64,000 nt of DNA, taken from assembly GCA_016794345.1 (NCBI GenBank), contig JAEUKE010000204.1:1-64000 (forward strand), written 5' to 3'. The notes beneath the pieces were generated by a model that saw only the letters and a program-made list of their open reading frames with translations, did no database searches and was not told the DNA's origin. The number at the start of each line of letters is the position of its first letter. The stretch's first letter is position 1. Below, piece after piece: positions 42,636-50,654 of this stretch. The stretch comes from Myxococcales bacterium (lineage in GTDB: Bacteria; Myxococcota_A; Polyangia; Polyangiales; Polyangiaceae). Both the position numbers and the translations under genes were made by a program.

Positions 42636-43655
42636 ATGTTTGCCCCCGGCTGGACGAACGAGATCCTGGAGGAAGGCCGAGCGGCGCTCGGTCGGCTCGG
42701 CGCGTCGATCGACGCGGCCGATCCAGGCCGGGTGGTGCTCCCGCGCAGCCGGCTGCTCTGCGCAGGGCTCGCGCGGCTCGCGACGGAGGTCGGAGCGGCG
42801 CTCGGCGCCGGCGCGCGCGCGGTGGAGATCGCCGACCTCGCCGCGTCCATCTCGCTCCTCACGAAGATCGACGACGAGGTGATCGACGCGCGCGCCTTCC
42901 ACGGAGGGAGCGCGACGGATCGCGACGAGCTCAGGGCGCGCACCGCGGCGTTCCTCGCGCCCACGCTCGCGTCCATGCGCGAGGCGACGCCTGCGACGTC
43001 CGAGCCTCGCTGCGGGCTCGCCGCGACGATCGGCGCGCGTGTTCGCGACCTCGCGGGCTCGGCCGACCGCGCCGACGCGCTCCTCGATCTCCTGGCGAGC
43101 GGGTGGTCGACGCAGGTCGACGCGGTGGTGACGCTGACGGGCGATCCGCGCGCCGCGGACCTCGACGAGGTGAACCGCGTGACGCGCCGGATCAGCGGAG
43201 ACTGGCTCGCCATCGTCGCCGCTTGCGGGGCGCTCCCCAGGGAAGCGGCGCGCCCGCTCACCGCGGACGAGATCGAGGCGATCCGCGACTGCGGGCTCTT
43301 CATCCAACGAACCGACTCGCTCTGCGATCTGGAGAAGGACCAGCGGGAAGGCCTGACCTCGACCTGGGCGGCCTGTCGTGCGGCGCGCGCGTCGAGCGCC
43401 GACCAGCCCTGCCTCGAGGTGCTGTTCGAGGCCATTCGGAGCGGAGCGATCGACGACGAGGCGATCCCGCCGCGCGCGGAGGTCGAGCGCATCGCGACGC
43501 GCCTCGCGGGCCTCGGGCACGCGGCCTCGCTCCTCGAGTGGATCCGGAAGATGCTGCTGGCGCGGTACCTCGCGCATCCGCTCACGCAGCCCGACCGTCG
43601 CGCCATCGTCCGCTCGTCGCTCACCGTCGCGGAGGTCTCGTGTTCGGCACGCTGA
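42636..43655 (+). CDS. Isoprenoid-synthase-like protein, 339 aa
   Basis: The protein is nearly all helical with two acidic motifs: LLTKIDDEVIDARAF near residue 87 and RTDSLCDLEKDQREG near 228. These are spaced like the two Asp-rich metal-binding motifs of squalene/phytoene-synthase-type enzymes, where Mg2+ holds the diphosphate. No close named family is recognised. The second motif matches one in the next protein (LADALDDLKQDFERGD), which suggests a related fold. It overlaps the next gene by 16 bases. The enzymatic role is inferred. Confidence 0.5.
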   Translation: MFAPGWTNEILEEGRAALGRLGASIDAADPGRVVLPRSRLLCAGLARLATEVGAALGAGARAVEIADLAASISLLTKIDDEVIDARAFHGGSATDRDELRARTAAFLAPTLASMREATPATSEPRCGLAATIGARVRDLAGSADRADALLDLLASGWSTQVDAVVTLTGDPRAADLDEVNRVTRRISGDWLAIVAACGALPREAARPLTADEIEAIRDCGLFIQRTDSLCDLEKDQREGLTSTWAACRAARASSADQPCLEVLFEAIRSGAIDDEAIPPRAEVERIATRLAGLGHAASLLEWIRKMLLARYLAHPLTQPDRRAIVRSSLTVAEVSCSAR

Positions 43656-45115
43656 GACCACACCGGTGTGGGCTCGGTGCGCCCGAGCGCGACGCATACG
43701 ACGGCTTCTACTGCGGGCTCTGCAAGAGCCTGGGCGACGGGTTCGGACAGGCGAGCCGCGCGCTCGTCAGCCACGACGCCGTCTTCCTGGCGATGCTCGT
43801 CGACGGGCTCAGCGAAGCGCCGGGCAAGCCGGACCGATGTCGATGCCCCCTCTTGCCCATCGTCCATCGACCCACGGTCGAGCCGGGCGGGGTCGCGATG
43901 CGGTTCGCGTCGGCCGTCGAGATCCTCCTCGGGGATCAGTACCTCGCGGACCGGGCGCTCGAGGGCAAGCGGCTCGCCAAGCTGGCCAGGCCGTTCGCGC
44001 GTCGCTACGTGGAGCGCGCGACCGAGCGACTCGCCGACATCGGGCTCGACTTCTCCGCGCTCGAGGGCTTCGAATCCCGGCAGGCAGCGTGTGAAGAGCT
44101 CGGGCGAACGAGCCCGGCCGACGCGGCTCGTCCGACGGCCGAGGCGCTCGCGTTTGTCCTGGCGACGATCGCGAGGCTGCCCGGCGTTCGCGAGGAGGCT
44201 CGTGGGGCGGAGGCGACCGCCGCGCTCGCGCGGCTCGGCGCCGCGCTCGGTGGCATCATTTACCTCGCGGATGCGCTCGACGATCTGAAGCAGGACTTCG
44301 AGCGTGGCGACTTCAACCCCTGCGTGGGCCACGTGCGCGGCGCGCTCGTGATCGACGAGCGCCGGATCGACGACGCGGTCGCGCTCCTGCGTCGGGCGCT
44401 CGCCGACGCGCGCGAAGCGCTCGCCGCGCTCCCGCTCGCCCGCAACCGAGCCCTGCTCGAGAGCGTGATCGACGAGCGCCTGCCGCGCGCCGCGCGTGAC
44501 GCGACCCGCGCCGCCAAACTCGCGGCGCAAGCCGACAACAACACCGCCGCGCTTCCGTGGGGCCGACGGCTGCTCCACCACGTGGCCGTCTTCGCCGCCT
44601 TCGTCCTGGCGTGGCTCTTCGGAGGCGGCTCGGCCTCGGCGCAGCCAGCGGACAAGCCGCGCGCCAAGGCGAAGCCCAGCGCATCTGCATCGGCGGCGGC
44701 GAGCGACAGCGCGCCGATCCCCGAGCCGCCCTTGCCCATCGCGCCGACCCCGTCGAGCCCGACCCCCGAGGCAACCGCCGACCCGGAGCCCGAGAAGGAT
44801 CCGCAGACCGGCAAGCCGCTCGAGCCCACGAGTGAGGGCGAGGGCGACGGCAAGACCACGCCCCCGTGCAGCGGCTGCGCGGAGTGCGGGAAGGGCTGCG
44901 ACTCCTGCTGCAAGGGCTGCGGCGACTTCTTCGGCAAGTGCCCCTGTGGAGAGGCGTGCAAGAGCTGCGGCGTCTGCGACTGCTGCAACGGCTGCAAGGG
45001 CGGCAACCCCTGCGACGGATGCTGCAAGGGCTGTAGCGATCCTTGCAAGGGCTGCTGCGACGGGTGCGGAGGCGGAGGCGGGAACTGCTGCGGCGCCGGT
45101 GGCAAATGCTGCTGA
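43640..45115 (+). CDS. DUF5685-like protein with transmembrane segment and Cys-rich tail, 491 aa
   Basis: GTG 43640 overlaps the previous gene by 16 bases. Residues 1-300 have the DUF5685 pattern as I recall it: an N-terminal FGTLRPHRCGL, then DGFYCGLCKSLGDGFGQASR, and IIYLADALDDLKQDFERG further on. A single hydrophobic helix near 311-332 is followed by an Ala/Ser/Pro/Lys linker and, at 410-491, an 82-residue tail with 27 Cys in CC, CxxC and GC units. The tail is metallothionein-like and, if the helix spans the membrane with its N-terminus inside, extracytoplasmic. Metal binding or haem/thiol chemistry is possible; no function is known to me. Confidence 0.75.
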   Translation: MFGTLRPHRCGLGAPERDAYDGFYCGLCKSLGDGFGQASRALVSHDAVFLAMLVDGLSEAPGKPDRCRCPLLPIVHRPTVEPGGVAMRFASAVEILLGDQYLADRALEGKRLAKLARPFARRYVERATERLADIGLDFSALEGFESRQAACEELGRTSPADAARPTAEALAFVLATIARLPGVREEARGAEATAALARLGAALGGIIYLADALDDLKQDFERGDFNPCVGHVRGALVIDERRIDDAVALLRRALADAREALAALPLARNRALLESVIDERLPRAARDATRAAKLAAQADNNTAALPWGRRLLHHVAVFAAFVLAWLFGGGSASAQPADKPRAKAKPSASASAAASDSAPIPEPPLPIAPTPSSPTPEATADPEPEKDPQTGKPLEPTSEGEGDGKTTPPCSGCAECGKGCDSCCKGCGDFFGKCPCGEACKSCGVCDCCNGCKGGNPCDGCCKGCSDPCKGCCDGCGGGGGNCCGAGGKCC

Positions 45116-45873
45116 CGCCCCCGTTCGAGGACGAGACTTTCCTCGAGGTCGAAGAACGATCACTGCCGACGCGCGCGGGCTCGTGCCCGATGCCGCTCCT
45201 CTACCGAGACTCCTCCCTGCTCGCGCTCGCCTTCCCGACCGATCCGCGGCGCGCCGCGGCGCTCTTCGATGGCGCGAGCATCGAGCCCTGGGTCTTCGCT
45301 CGTCACGCGCTCACGATAATCGCGGCGCTCCAGCATCGCGACACCTCGATCGGTCCTCACGCGGAGATCGCGGTCTTGGTTCCGTGCCGTCTCCGTGGCA
45401 GCGCGCCGTCGCTTCTCCGCTTCGCGCTCGACATGCGCGCTCAGGAGGACCAGGGCACCTGGCCGGCCACCATCGCCGTCGACACCGACGCCGCGGTGAG
45501 GGCGAGCGAGCCCTGGGGCTACGCGCGGTATCGGACCGACATCGACGTCCGCTTCGAGCCGGAGAGGACGCGGATCGAGACACGCGAGCTGGTGATCGAC
45601 GTGGCCGCACCACGGGGCCCCTCTCTCCACACGCTGCCGCTGATCACCTACTCCGAGCGCGCCGGCAGGCTCTTGCGAACAATCAGCGAGACCGAAGGCG
45701 CAGCTCGCCTCGGCACGGGCCTCGGCGCCCGCGTGGAGCTCCACGCAGATGGCCCAACCGCGGCGCTCCTGCGCGCGCTCGGGCTCGAGCGCGCTCGGCC
45801 CTCGGCCGTCGCGCGGGTCGACCGGCTCCGCGCGCGCGTGCCGCCTGGCGCAGACCTCGGCCCCAATCGGTGA
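45106..45873 (+). CDS. Acetoacetate-decarboxylase-like protein, 255 aa
   Basis: ATG 45106 overlaps the end of the Cys-rich gene by 10 bases; upstream codons are Arg-rich shadow. The segment PMPLLYRDSSLLALAFPTDP and then LQHRDTSIGPHAEIAVLVPC resembles the acetoacetate-decarboxylase superfamily, where a lysine forms a Schiff base with a keto-acid. I cannot place the lysine with confidence. Many members of this superfamily have other reactions. It is the third gene of the overlapping operon, so a shared pathway is likely. Confidence 0.5.
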   Translation: MLLTPPFEDETFLEVEERSLPTRAGSCPMPLLYRDSSLLALAFPTDPRRAAALFDGASIEPWVFARHALTIIAALQHRDTSIGPHAEIAVLVPCRLRGSAPSLLRFALDMRAQEDQGTWPATIAVDTDAAVRASEPWGYARYRTDIDVRFEPERTRIETRELVIDVAAPRGPSLHTLPLITYSERAGRLLRTISETEGAARLGTGLGARVELHADGPTAALLRALGLERARPSAVARVDRLRARVPPGADLGPNR

Positions 45874-45885
45874 CGGCCGCGAGCG

Positions 45886-46356
45886 TCAGGGTGCGCCGTG
45901 GCGCACGCCGGGGCGGGTCGGCCCGTCGAGCTCGTTCTCGATGTCGACGCGAGGCAGCTTTCCTTCGAGCAGGTCCACGAGCGCCTCGAGGGCGTCGGTC
46001 GTCGTGACCACGCCAATCACGCCGCCGCCGTTCACGACCACGACCGAGCCGATCTTGCCCTTGACCATCTCTCGGATGGCCACGTTGAGCGGGGTGTCGG
46101 GGTGGACCGTGCGCGGATGCCGCGTCATCACGTCCTCCACCGTGAGGTGCTCGGCGTCGACGCCCGGCAGCCCCGCGGCGCGCTTGAGGTCGCGATCCGA
46201 CACGATGCCGACGAGCGCCTCGCCACGCACGACCGGCAGATGCCGGATCTCCTGGCGGTCCATGAGGTCACGCGCCGCATCGATCCCCTCGTGGGGCGCG
46301 ATCACCTGCACTGCGGCGGTCATGCAATCGATGACCGCGGGGATGGGCTGTAGCAT
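45886..46356 (-). CDS. CBS-domain pair protein, 156 aa
   Basis: Two CBS motifs are present: residues about 5-60 (IPAVIDCMTAAVQVIAPHEG, LPVVRGEALVGIVSDRDL) and about 70-130 (VEDVMTRHPRTVHPDTPLNV, GVIGVVTTTDALEALV). Stand-alone CBS pairs bind adenosyl compounds and regulate a partner. No catalytic domain is attached. It is on the reverse strand, 84 bases downstream of the glycosyltransferase stop, so it could be co-transcribed with it. Confidence 0.85.
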   Translation of the reverse strand: MLQPIPAVIDCMTAAVQVIAPHEGIDAARDLMDRQEIRHLPVVRGEALVGIVSDRDLKRAAGLPGVDAEHLTVEDVMTRHPRTVHPDTPLNVAIREMVKGKIGSVVVVNGGGVIGVVTTTDALEALVDLLEGKLPRVDIENELDGPTRPGVRHGAP

Positions 46357-46440
46357 GAGGTTGTCCCTGCCCTCCGTGCCATGCCAGCGCCGTACCAGCG
46401 GCGGCGCTCCCCCGAAGCCGAGAGGCTCGGGCTGGCTCGC

Positions 46441-47427
46441 TCAGGCCGCGCAGACGAAGTCGCGAGGATCGGACAAGCCCGCCTCCCAGAGCTGCGCCCG
46501 GACGATATCGCGCGCGCCCCGAGCCCCGACCGCGACCACGACGTAGAGCCCGAGCCGGAGCGCCTCCGCCTTGGCCAGGATCGGTCGGCCCCTCGCCACC
46601 CCGCCGATCTTGCGAGGATCGATGTCGAGGAAGGCCTCGGGGGAGAGGCCCTCCTGCTCGAGCTCGCGGGCGAGCCGCCTGCCCGTCTGCCCCGCGCCCC
46701 AGACGACGAAGGGCTCCCCTCGCCTCTGCAGCCGCGCGGCGAGCGCCCGCGCCCGGACACGGAGGATGGACGCCTCCGAGCAGCGTGGGTCATTGAACGT
46801 GACGCGTCTGTCATGATGACGCCAGCGAAAGAGGACCTCGGGCACCTTCGCGATCCCGAACCCAGCGGCGTCGAGCCTCAGCCACAGGTCGTAGTCTTCC
46901 GGGCCGTCGGATGGGAGGTACCCGCCGACCGCGGCGAGCGCGTCCCTTCGCATCACGACCGAGGGATGGCACACGGGGGACTCGACGAGGAGGTCGCGGG
47001 CGTGCTCCTCCTCCGAGACGAGCGCGTTTTGCCACGCGACGTACCGGACCAGCCCGGGCTTCGGATCGGGGAACGCCTCGACCTGCACGGCGGCCACCGC
47101 CAGCGACGGGCGCGACTCGAGCAGTCGGCGCGCGGCGCCGAGGCGCCCCGGCAACGAGACGTCGTCGGCGTCCATCCGGCCGATGAGATGTCCCCGGGCG
47201 TGCTCGAGCCCCACGGCGAGCGCCGCCGCGACCCCACCGCCGCGCGCCCGGACGGGCACCACGCGCGGATCGGCTCGGGCCGCGCGCGCGACGAGCGCGC
47301 CGCCGTCGTCGTCCGACCCGTCGTCGACTGCGACGAGCTCGCCGCAGTCCGGATCGGCGAGGACGCTCGAGATCGCCTCCGAGAGCGTCGGCGCCGCGTT
47401 CCGGTAAGGCATGACCACCGAGATCAC
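46441..47427 (-). CDS. Family 2 glycosyltransferase with C-terminal Rossmann-like segment, 328 aa
   Basis: GTG 47427 starts ISVVMPYRNAAPTLSEAI, the GT2 opening; longer frames upstream are shadow. LVAVDDGSDDDGG, MDADDVSLPGR (the DxD metal site) and PEDYDLWLRLD are GT-A landmarks. The last 90 residues add EPFVVWGAGQTGRRLA, a nucleotide-binding GxGxxG-like fold followed by DIDPRKIGG, as in sugar-modifying accessory domains. The enzyme probably transfers a sugar to a surface glycan. A TATCGT hexamer lies 6 bases before the start. Confidence 0.82.
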   Translation of the reverse strand: MISVVMPYRNAAPTLSEAISSVLADPDCGELVAVDDGSDDDGGALVARAARADPRVVPVRARGGGVAAALAVGLEHARGHLIGRMDADDVSLPGRLGAARRLLESRPSLAVAAVQVEAFPDPKPGLVRYVAWQNALVSEEEHARDLLVESPVCHPSVVMRRDALAAVGGYLPSDGPEDYDLWLRLDAAGFGIAKVPEVLFRWRHHDRRVTFNDPRCSEASILRVRARALAARLQRRGEPFVVWGAGQTGRRLARELEQEGLSPEAFLDIDPRKIGGVARGRPILAKAEALRLGLYVVVAVGARGARDIVRAQLWEAGLSDPRDFVCAA

Positions 47428-47433
47428 GCCGCG

Positions 47434-47439
47434 ACGATA
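47434..47439 (-). promoter_or_regulatory. -10-like box of a leaderless promoter (glycosyltransferase)
   Basis: TATCGT on the reverse strand ends exactly 6 bases before GTG 47427. A second gene on the same strand ends only 14 bases upstream, so this is an internal promoter if real. Confidence 0.4.
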
Positions 47440-47453
47440 CCGCACCCGAGGCG

Positions 47454-47804
47454 CTACGCTCCGCCTCCCGCGCCGCCTCCGCCATACGGCCCGAAGCCAC
47501 CTTCCCCGCAGCCGAGCTCGCGCTCCGGGCGGCAGCCTTCGCAGTCGGTGAAGTCCTCGCCGCACCGGTACTGGCCCGGGATCTGCCAGCCGGCCTCGCA
47601 GGACTCTGGAAGGGAGCAGACGTGCCAGCGCACGTTCGTCCCGTCCACGCAGCTGGCGATGATGCCCTGCTCGCAGGCGTTCACGCGGCCGCACTCGAGG
47701 TCCTCACACGTCACGTCGGGGCCCTCTCGGTTCGCATCGCTGCAGCTCGCGGCGACGACGACAGCGGTGAGGACGAGCGCGAGCGCGGGCGGAGCCGGTC
47801 TCAT
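47454..47804 (-). CDS. Small Cys-rich lipoprotein, 116 aa
   Basis: ATG 47804 opens MRPAPPALALVLTAVVVAASC, a lipoprotein signal. About ten Cys follow in pairs (CEDLECGRVNAC, CVDGTNVRWHVC, CGEDFTDCEGC). The protein ends in a Gly-rich tail (FGPYGGGGAGGG). It overlaps the stop of the upstream lipoprotein by 4 bases and so forms a two-gene lipoprotein operon. No family is recognised. Confidence 0.65.
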   Translation of the reverse strand: MRPAPPALALVLTAVVVAASCSDANREGPDVTCEDLECGRVNACEQGIIASCVDGTNVRWHVCSLPESCEAGWQIPGQYRCGEDFTDCEGCRPERELGCGEGGFGPYGGGGAGGGA

Positions 47805-49012
47805 TGGCAGGTCTCTTTCTGACAGCTCTGTTTGCACGCGGCGTCCTTTCCGCAGGCCTCGGCGCAGGCCGCCGCGCAGGCCTGCTTCGCGCTCTTCTGG
47901 CTCGCCTCGGCGGCCTTCTTGGCGCGCAGGGCCTCCTCGTCCAGGCGCTTCTTCTCCGCCGCCGCCGCGGCGCGTGCCGCTGCCTCGGCGGCGGCCTTCT
48001 TCGCCGCCTCCAGCTTGGCCTTCACAGGGTCGTCGGCCATCACGGGGCCACCGGGCGGCTGCGGAGCCGGTGCCGGTGCCGGCGCGATGCGCGCGAGCAG
48101 CGCGCTCGCCTCGACGACGTGCCGGCCGCTCGGAAGGCTCGCCACGTAGCGGCGGACCCCAGCGCACGCCTGCTCCGACCGACCGCGCTCGCAAGCTCCC
48201 GGCTCGGCTGCCTTCCAGCTCGACTCGTCTCGCTCCGTTCTCTCCTTTCGCAGCTGCTCCAAGAGCTCGACCGCGCGGACGTCGGCGAGGAAGCTCTCGT
48301 TTGCGTAGATCGCGGCGCTCACGGGAGCGGGGATGGCGTCGAGGAGCGCATCGGGGATCAGCGGCTTGAGGTCGATGATCCGCTTCTCGAATCCGGCGCC
48401 GCCTCCGAGGGGGATCTGCTGGCCCGACGCCCGGAGCGTGAGCGCGAAGCCCGGCCTGCCCGCGGCTCCGCCGCAAGCCACGCCGCTGCGGAGGGTCTGC
48501 CCCGGCCGCTCGAACGGTGTACCCGCCTCGCTCTCCCCGCCGACGTAGCGGAAGGCGTTGACGATGGGTGGCGTGGCGAGCGCGGCGCCGAGCAGGACGA
48601 GCGCCACGCCGCCGGCGATCGCGGAGTCTGGCCCGGTGGGGTTGTAGAGCCGGCCGTTGAGGTCCGACTCGTAGACCTTCGGTGCGTCGGCGAGGATCAC
48701 GGCGCCTCCGGCGATGGGTGCGGCGGCGGCCCCGCCGAGCAGGCCCATCCAGATCTTCTCGTCCTCGGGGATGTCCTGCTTCTCGTAATACGTCGTGGTC
48801 CGCACCGTCTCCATCTCCACGAGGGAACAGACAGGCTCGACGCGGACGGTCAGCCGGGCCCCGTCGAGCACGGCATCGCCGGTGAACTGGCTCTGGAACG
48901 TCGTCTTCGGCGACCGATCGATCACGTCCTCCGCCGTCCTCACCTGGGTGCGGGGCACCTCGTTGCACCCGATCAGGAGGAGGAGCCCGACGGCGCCGGC
49001 CAAGTTGCGCAT
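47801..49012 (-). CDS. Lipoprotein with Ala/Lys coiled coil and Cys-rich end, 403 aa
   Basis: MRNLAGAVGLLLLIGC is the lipoprotein signal. Residues about 85-155 contain two hydrophobic segments that may insert in a membrane or pack together. About 330-380 is an Ala/Lys/Glu coiled coil (KLEAAKKAAAEAAARAAAAA), and the last 25 residues have six Cys (CAAACAEACGKDAACKQSC). It is divergent from the RNase gene. No family is recognised; an envelope-structural role is plausible. Confidence 0.65.
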   Translation of the reverse strand: MRNLAGAVGLLLLIGCNEVPRTQVRTAEDVIDRSPKTTFQSQFTGDAVLDGARLTVRVEPVCSLVEMETVRTTTYYEKQDIPEDEKIWMGLLGGAAAAPIAGGAVILADAPKVYESDLNGRLYNPTGPDSAIAGGVALVLLGAALATPPIVNAFRYVGGESEAGTPFERPGQTLRSGVACGGAAGRPGFALTLRASGQQIPLGGGAGFEKRIIDLKPLIPDALLDAIPAPVSAAIYANESFLADVRAVELLEQLRKERTERDESSWKAAEPGACERGRSEQACAGVRRYVASLPSGRHVVEASALLARIAPAPAPAPQPPGGPVMADDPVKAKLEAAKKAAAEAAARAAAAAEKKRLDEEALRAKKAAEASQKSAKQACAAACAEACGKDAACKQSCQKETCQ

Positions 49013-49085
49013 GGCGGGAGGAACGATCGCTTGCTTGCGGCCTTACACCTTGACCGCGAGCGCAGCCGCCCCCGAAGATTCCGGC

Positions 49086-50654
49086 GTGATCCCCGACCGA
49101 CTCCCCGCGCGTGAGGCCCTCGAGCAAATCGCGCGAGATCTCGAGCTCTCGATACCGTTCTCGGAGCAGGAGCTGGCCGAGACCGCCGCAGTGCTCGCGA
49201 GCCCCGGGCTTTCGGATCCCGCCCTCGCGGACAGGACAGCGGCGCCGTTCTGCACGATCGACGGGCCCACGTCGAAGGACCTCGACCAGGCCCTCTTCAT
49301 TGCCCGGCGCGGCGACGGATACGTCGTCAGCTACGCGATCGCGGACGCCGCGCACTACGTTCCCCCTCGCTCCGCCCTGTTCCAGGGCGCCCTTGCCCGG
49401 GCCGCGAGCTACTACTTCCCCGGCTTCAGCCTGCCGATGTTGCCTCGCGATCTGTCGGAGGGGCTCATCTCGCTCAACCCCGAGGTCGTGCGCCGCGCGC
49501 TGGTGTTCGACATGGTGCTCGACGAGCGCGGGGAGCTCGTGGAGACGAAGCTCGAGCGCGCGCGGATCCGGAGCCGCGCCAAGCTCGCCTTCGGCGACGT
49601 CCAGCGCTTCTACGATCGGCCCGCAGAGTCCCCCTTCCGCGGCTCGGAGCTGGCCGAGAGCCTCGAGCTCTTGCGCGAGGTCGGCGAGAAGCGAATCGCG
49701 CTCGCGACCGCCTCCGACGTCGTCCGTTACAGGCGACGCGAGGTCGACGTGAAGGTGGCGGGCGACAGCATGGGTTTCGTCGTGCTGGACGCGGTGCGCG
49801 ACCGGGTGGAGCTCTACAACGAGCAGATCTCGATCCTCTGCAATCGCGAAGCCGGGCGTGTCCTGGCCGAGCATCCGGCGCCGCACCTGCAGCCGATCTA
49901 CCGCGTTCACCCTGCGCCCGAGGCGGCCGACGTCAGTGGGTTCTTCGAGCTGGCCAAGGCGACCGTTGCCGCGCACGGCCTTCCCGAGGAGCTCGCGCCG
50001 CGCCCCGGCGAGCCCGTCGCCACCTACCTGCGGCGCCTGCCGAACGACGGCCCAGCCCTGCGCGTAGGCCGTGCGATCGAGCGCCAGGCGCTCCTCATCA
50101 ACGTGCGGAGTGCCTTCGCGACCGAGCCGGACAAACACTACGGCGTCGGCGCCGAGGTCTACGCGCGCGCCTCGTCTCCCATGCGCGAGATCGTGGGTGT
50201 GTTCCTCCACAAGGAGCTCCTCGAGATGCTCGACGGCGGGCGCGGCTCCGACTCGGAGGTCGACCTCGCGCTCCGCGACAAGGTGGTGGAGGCAGCGAAC
50301 CTGGGCCGCGAGCGCCAGCGGCGCGTGAACGATCTCGTGAACCGGCTCGTGCTCGACAGGCTCTTTTCGGTCGATCTCGAGGCCGGCTCCCCGCCGCGAC
50401 GTGGGACCGTCATGGGCATCACGTCGTCCAAGGTCCACGTGGAGCTCGACGAGCCCGGGCTCGACGTGAAGGTCTACCTCCGGGATCTCGGCAAGGCGCG
50501 CGGAGGCGCCTGGCTCGCCGCCGACGAGCGCGGGACCACGCTCCGCGTCCGGGACACGGGCGAGATCGTCTGTCGCCTGGGCGACGAGGTTGGTCTCGTC
50601 CTGCGCGGCAAGGACGTGGCGCACGATCGCTGGCGGCTCGACCTCGTCACATGA
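49086..50654 (+). CDS. RNase II/RNase R-type exoribonuclease (RNB), 522 aa
   Basis: The RNB signature TIDGPTSKDLDQAL, with the metal-binding Asp residues, lies near residue 57. YAIADAAHYVPPRSALFQGA and FPGFSLPMLPRDLSEGLISL follow in the usual order, as does YARASSPMREIV further on. A C-terminal S1-like domain begins near RRGTVMGITSSKVHVEL. The N-terminal cold-shock domains of RNase R are missing. It degrades RNA 3' to 5'. GTG 49086 is chosen; TTG 49050 is possible. Its stop overlaps the next lipoprotein by 4 bases. Confidence 0.85.
   Translation: MIPDRLPAREALEQIARDLELSIPFSEQELAETAAVLASPGLSDPALADRTAAPFCTIDGPTSKDLDQALFIARRGDGYVVSYAIADAAHYVPPRSALFQGALARAASYYFPGFSLPMLPRDLSEGLISLNPEVVRRALVFDMVLDERGELVETKLERARIRSRAKLAFGDVQRFYDRPAESPFRGSELAESLELLREVGEKRIALATASDVVRYRRREVDVKVAGDSMGFVVLDAVRDRVELYNEQISILCNREAGRVLAEHPAPHLQPIYRVHPAPEAADVSGFFELAKATVAAHGLPEELAPRPGEPVATYLRRLPNDGPALRVGRAIERQALLINVRSAFATEPDKHYGVGAEVYARASSPMREIVGVFLHKELLEMLDGGRGSDSEVDLALRDKVVEAANLGRERQRRVNDLVNRLVLDRLFSVDLEAGSPPRRGTVMGITSSKVHVELDEPGLDVKVYLRDLGKARGGAWLAADERGTTLRVRDTGEIVCRLGDEVGLVLRGKDVAHDRWRLDLVT

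Noticed and set aside
42623..45163. Long reverse frame opposite the isoprenoid-like/DUF5685-like genes
   Set aside because: It is a high-GC antisense frame with Ala/Arg-rich composition; the forward genes have clear domains and overlaps.
47454..50624. Reverse frame of about 1,050 codons opposite the RNase II/R gene
   Set aside because: Most of it is antisense to a clear RNB enzyme and low in protein-like pattern; only the last 116 codons form a real lipoprotein.
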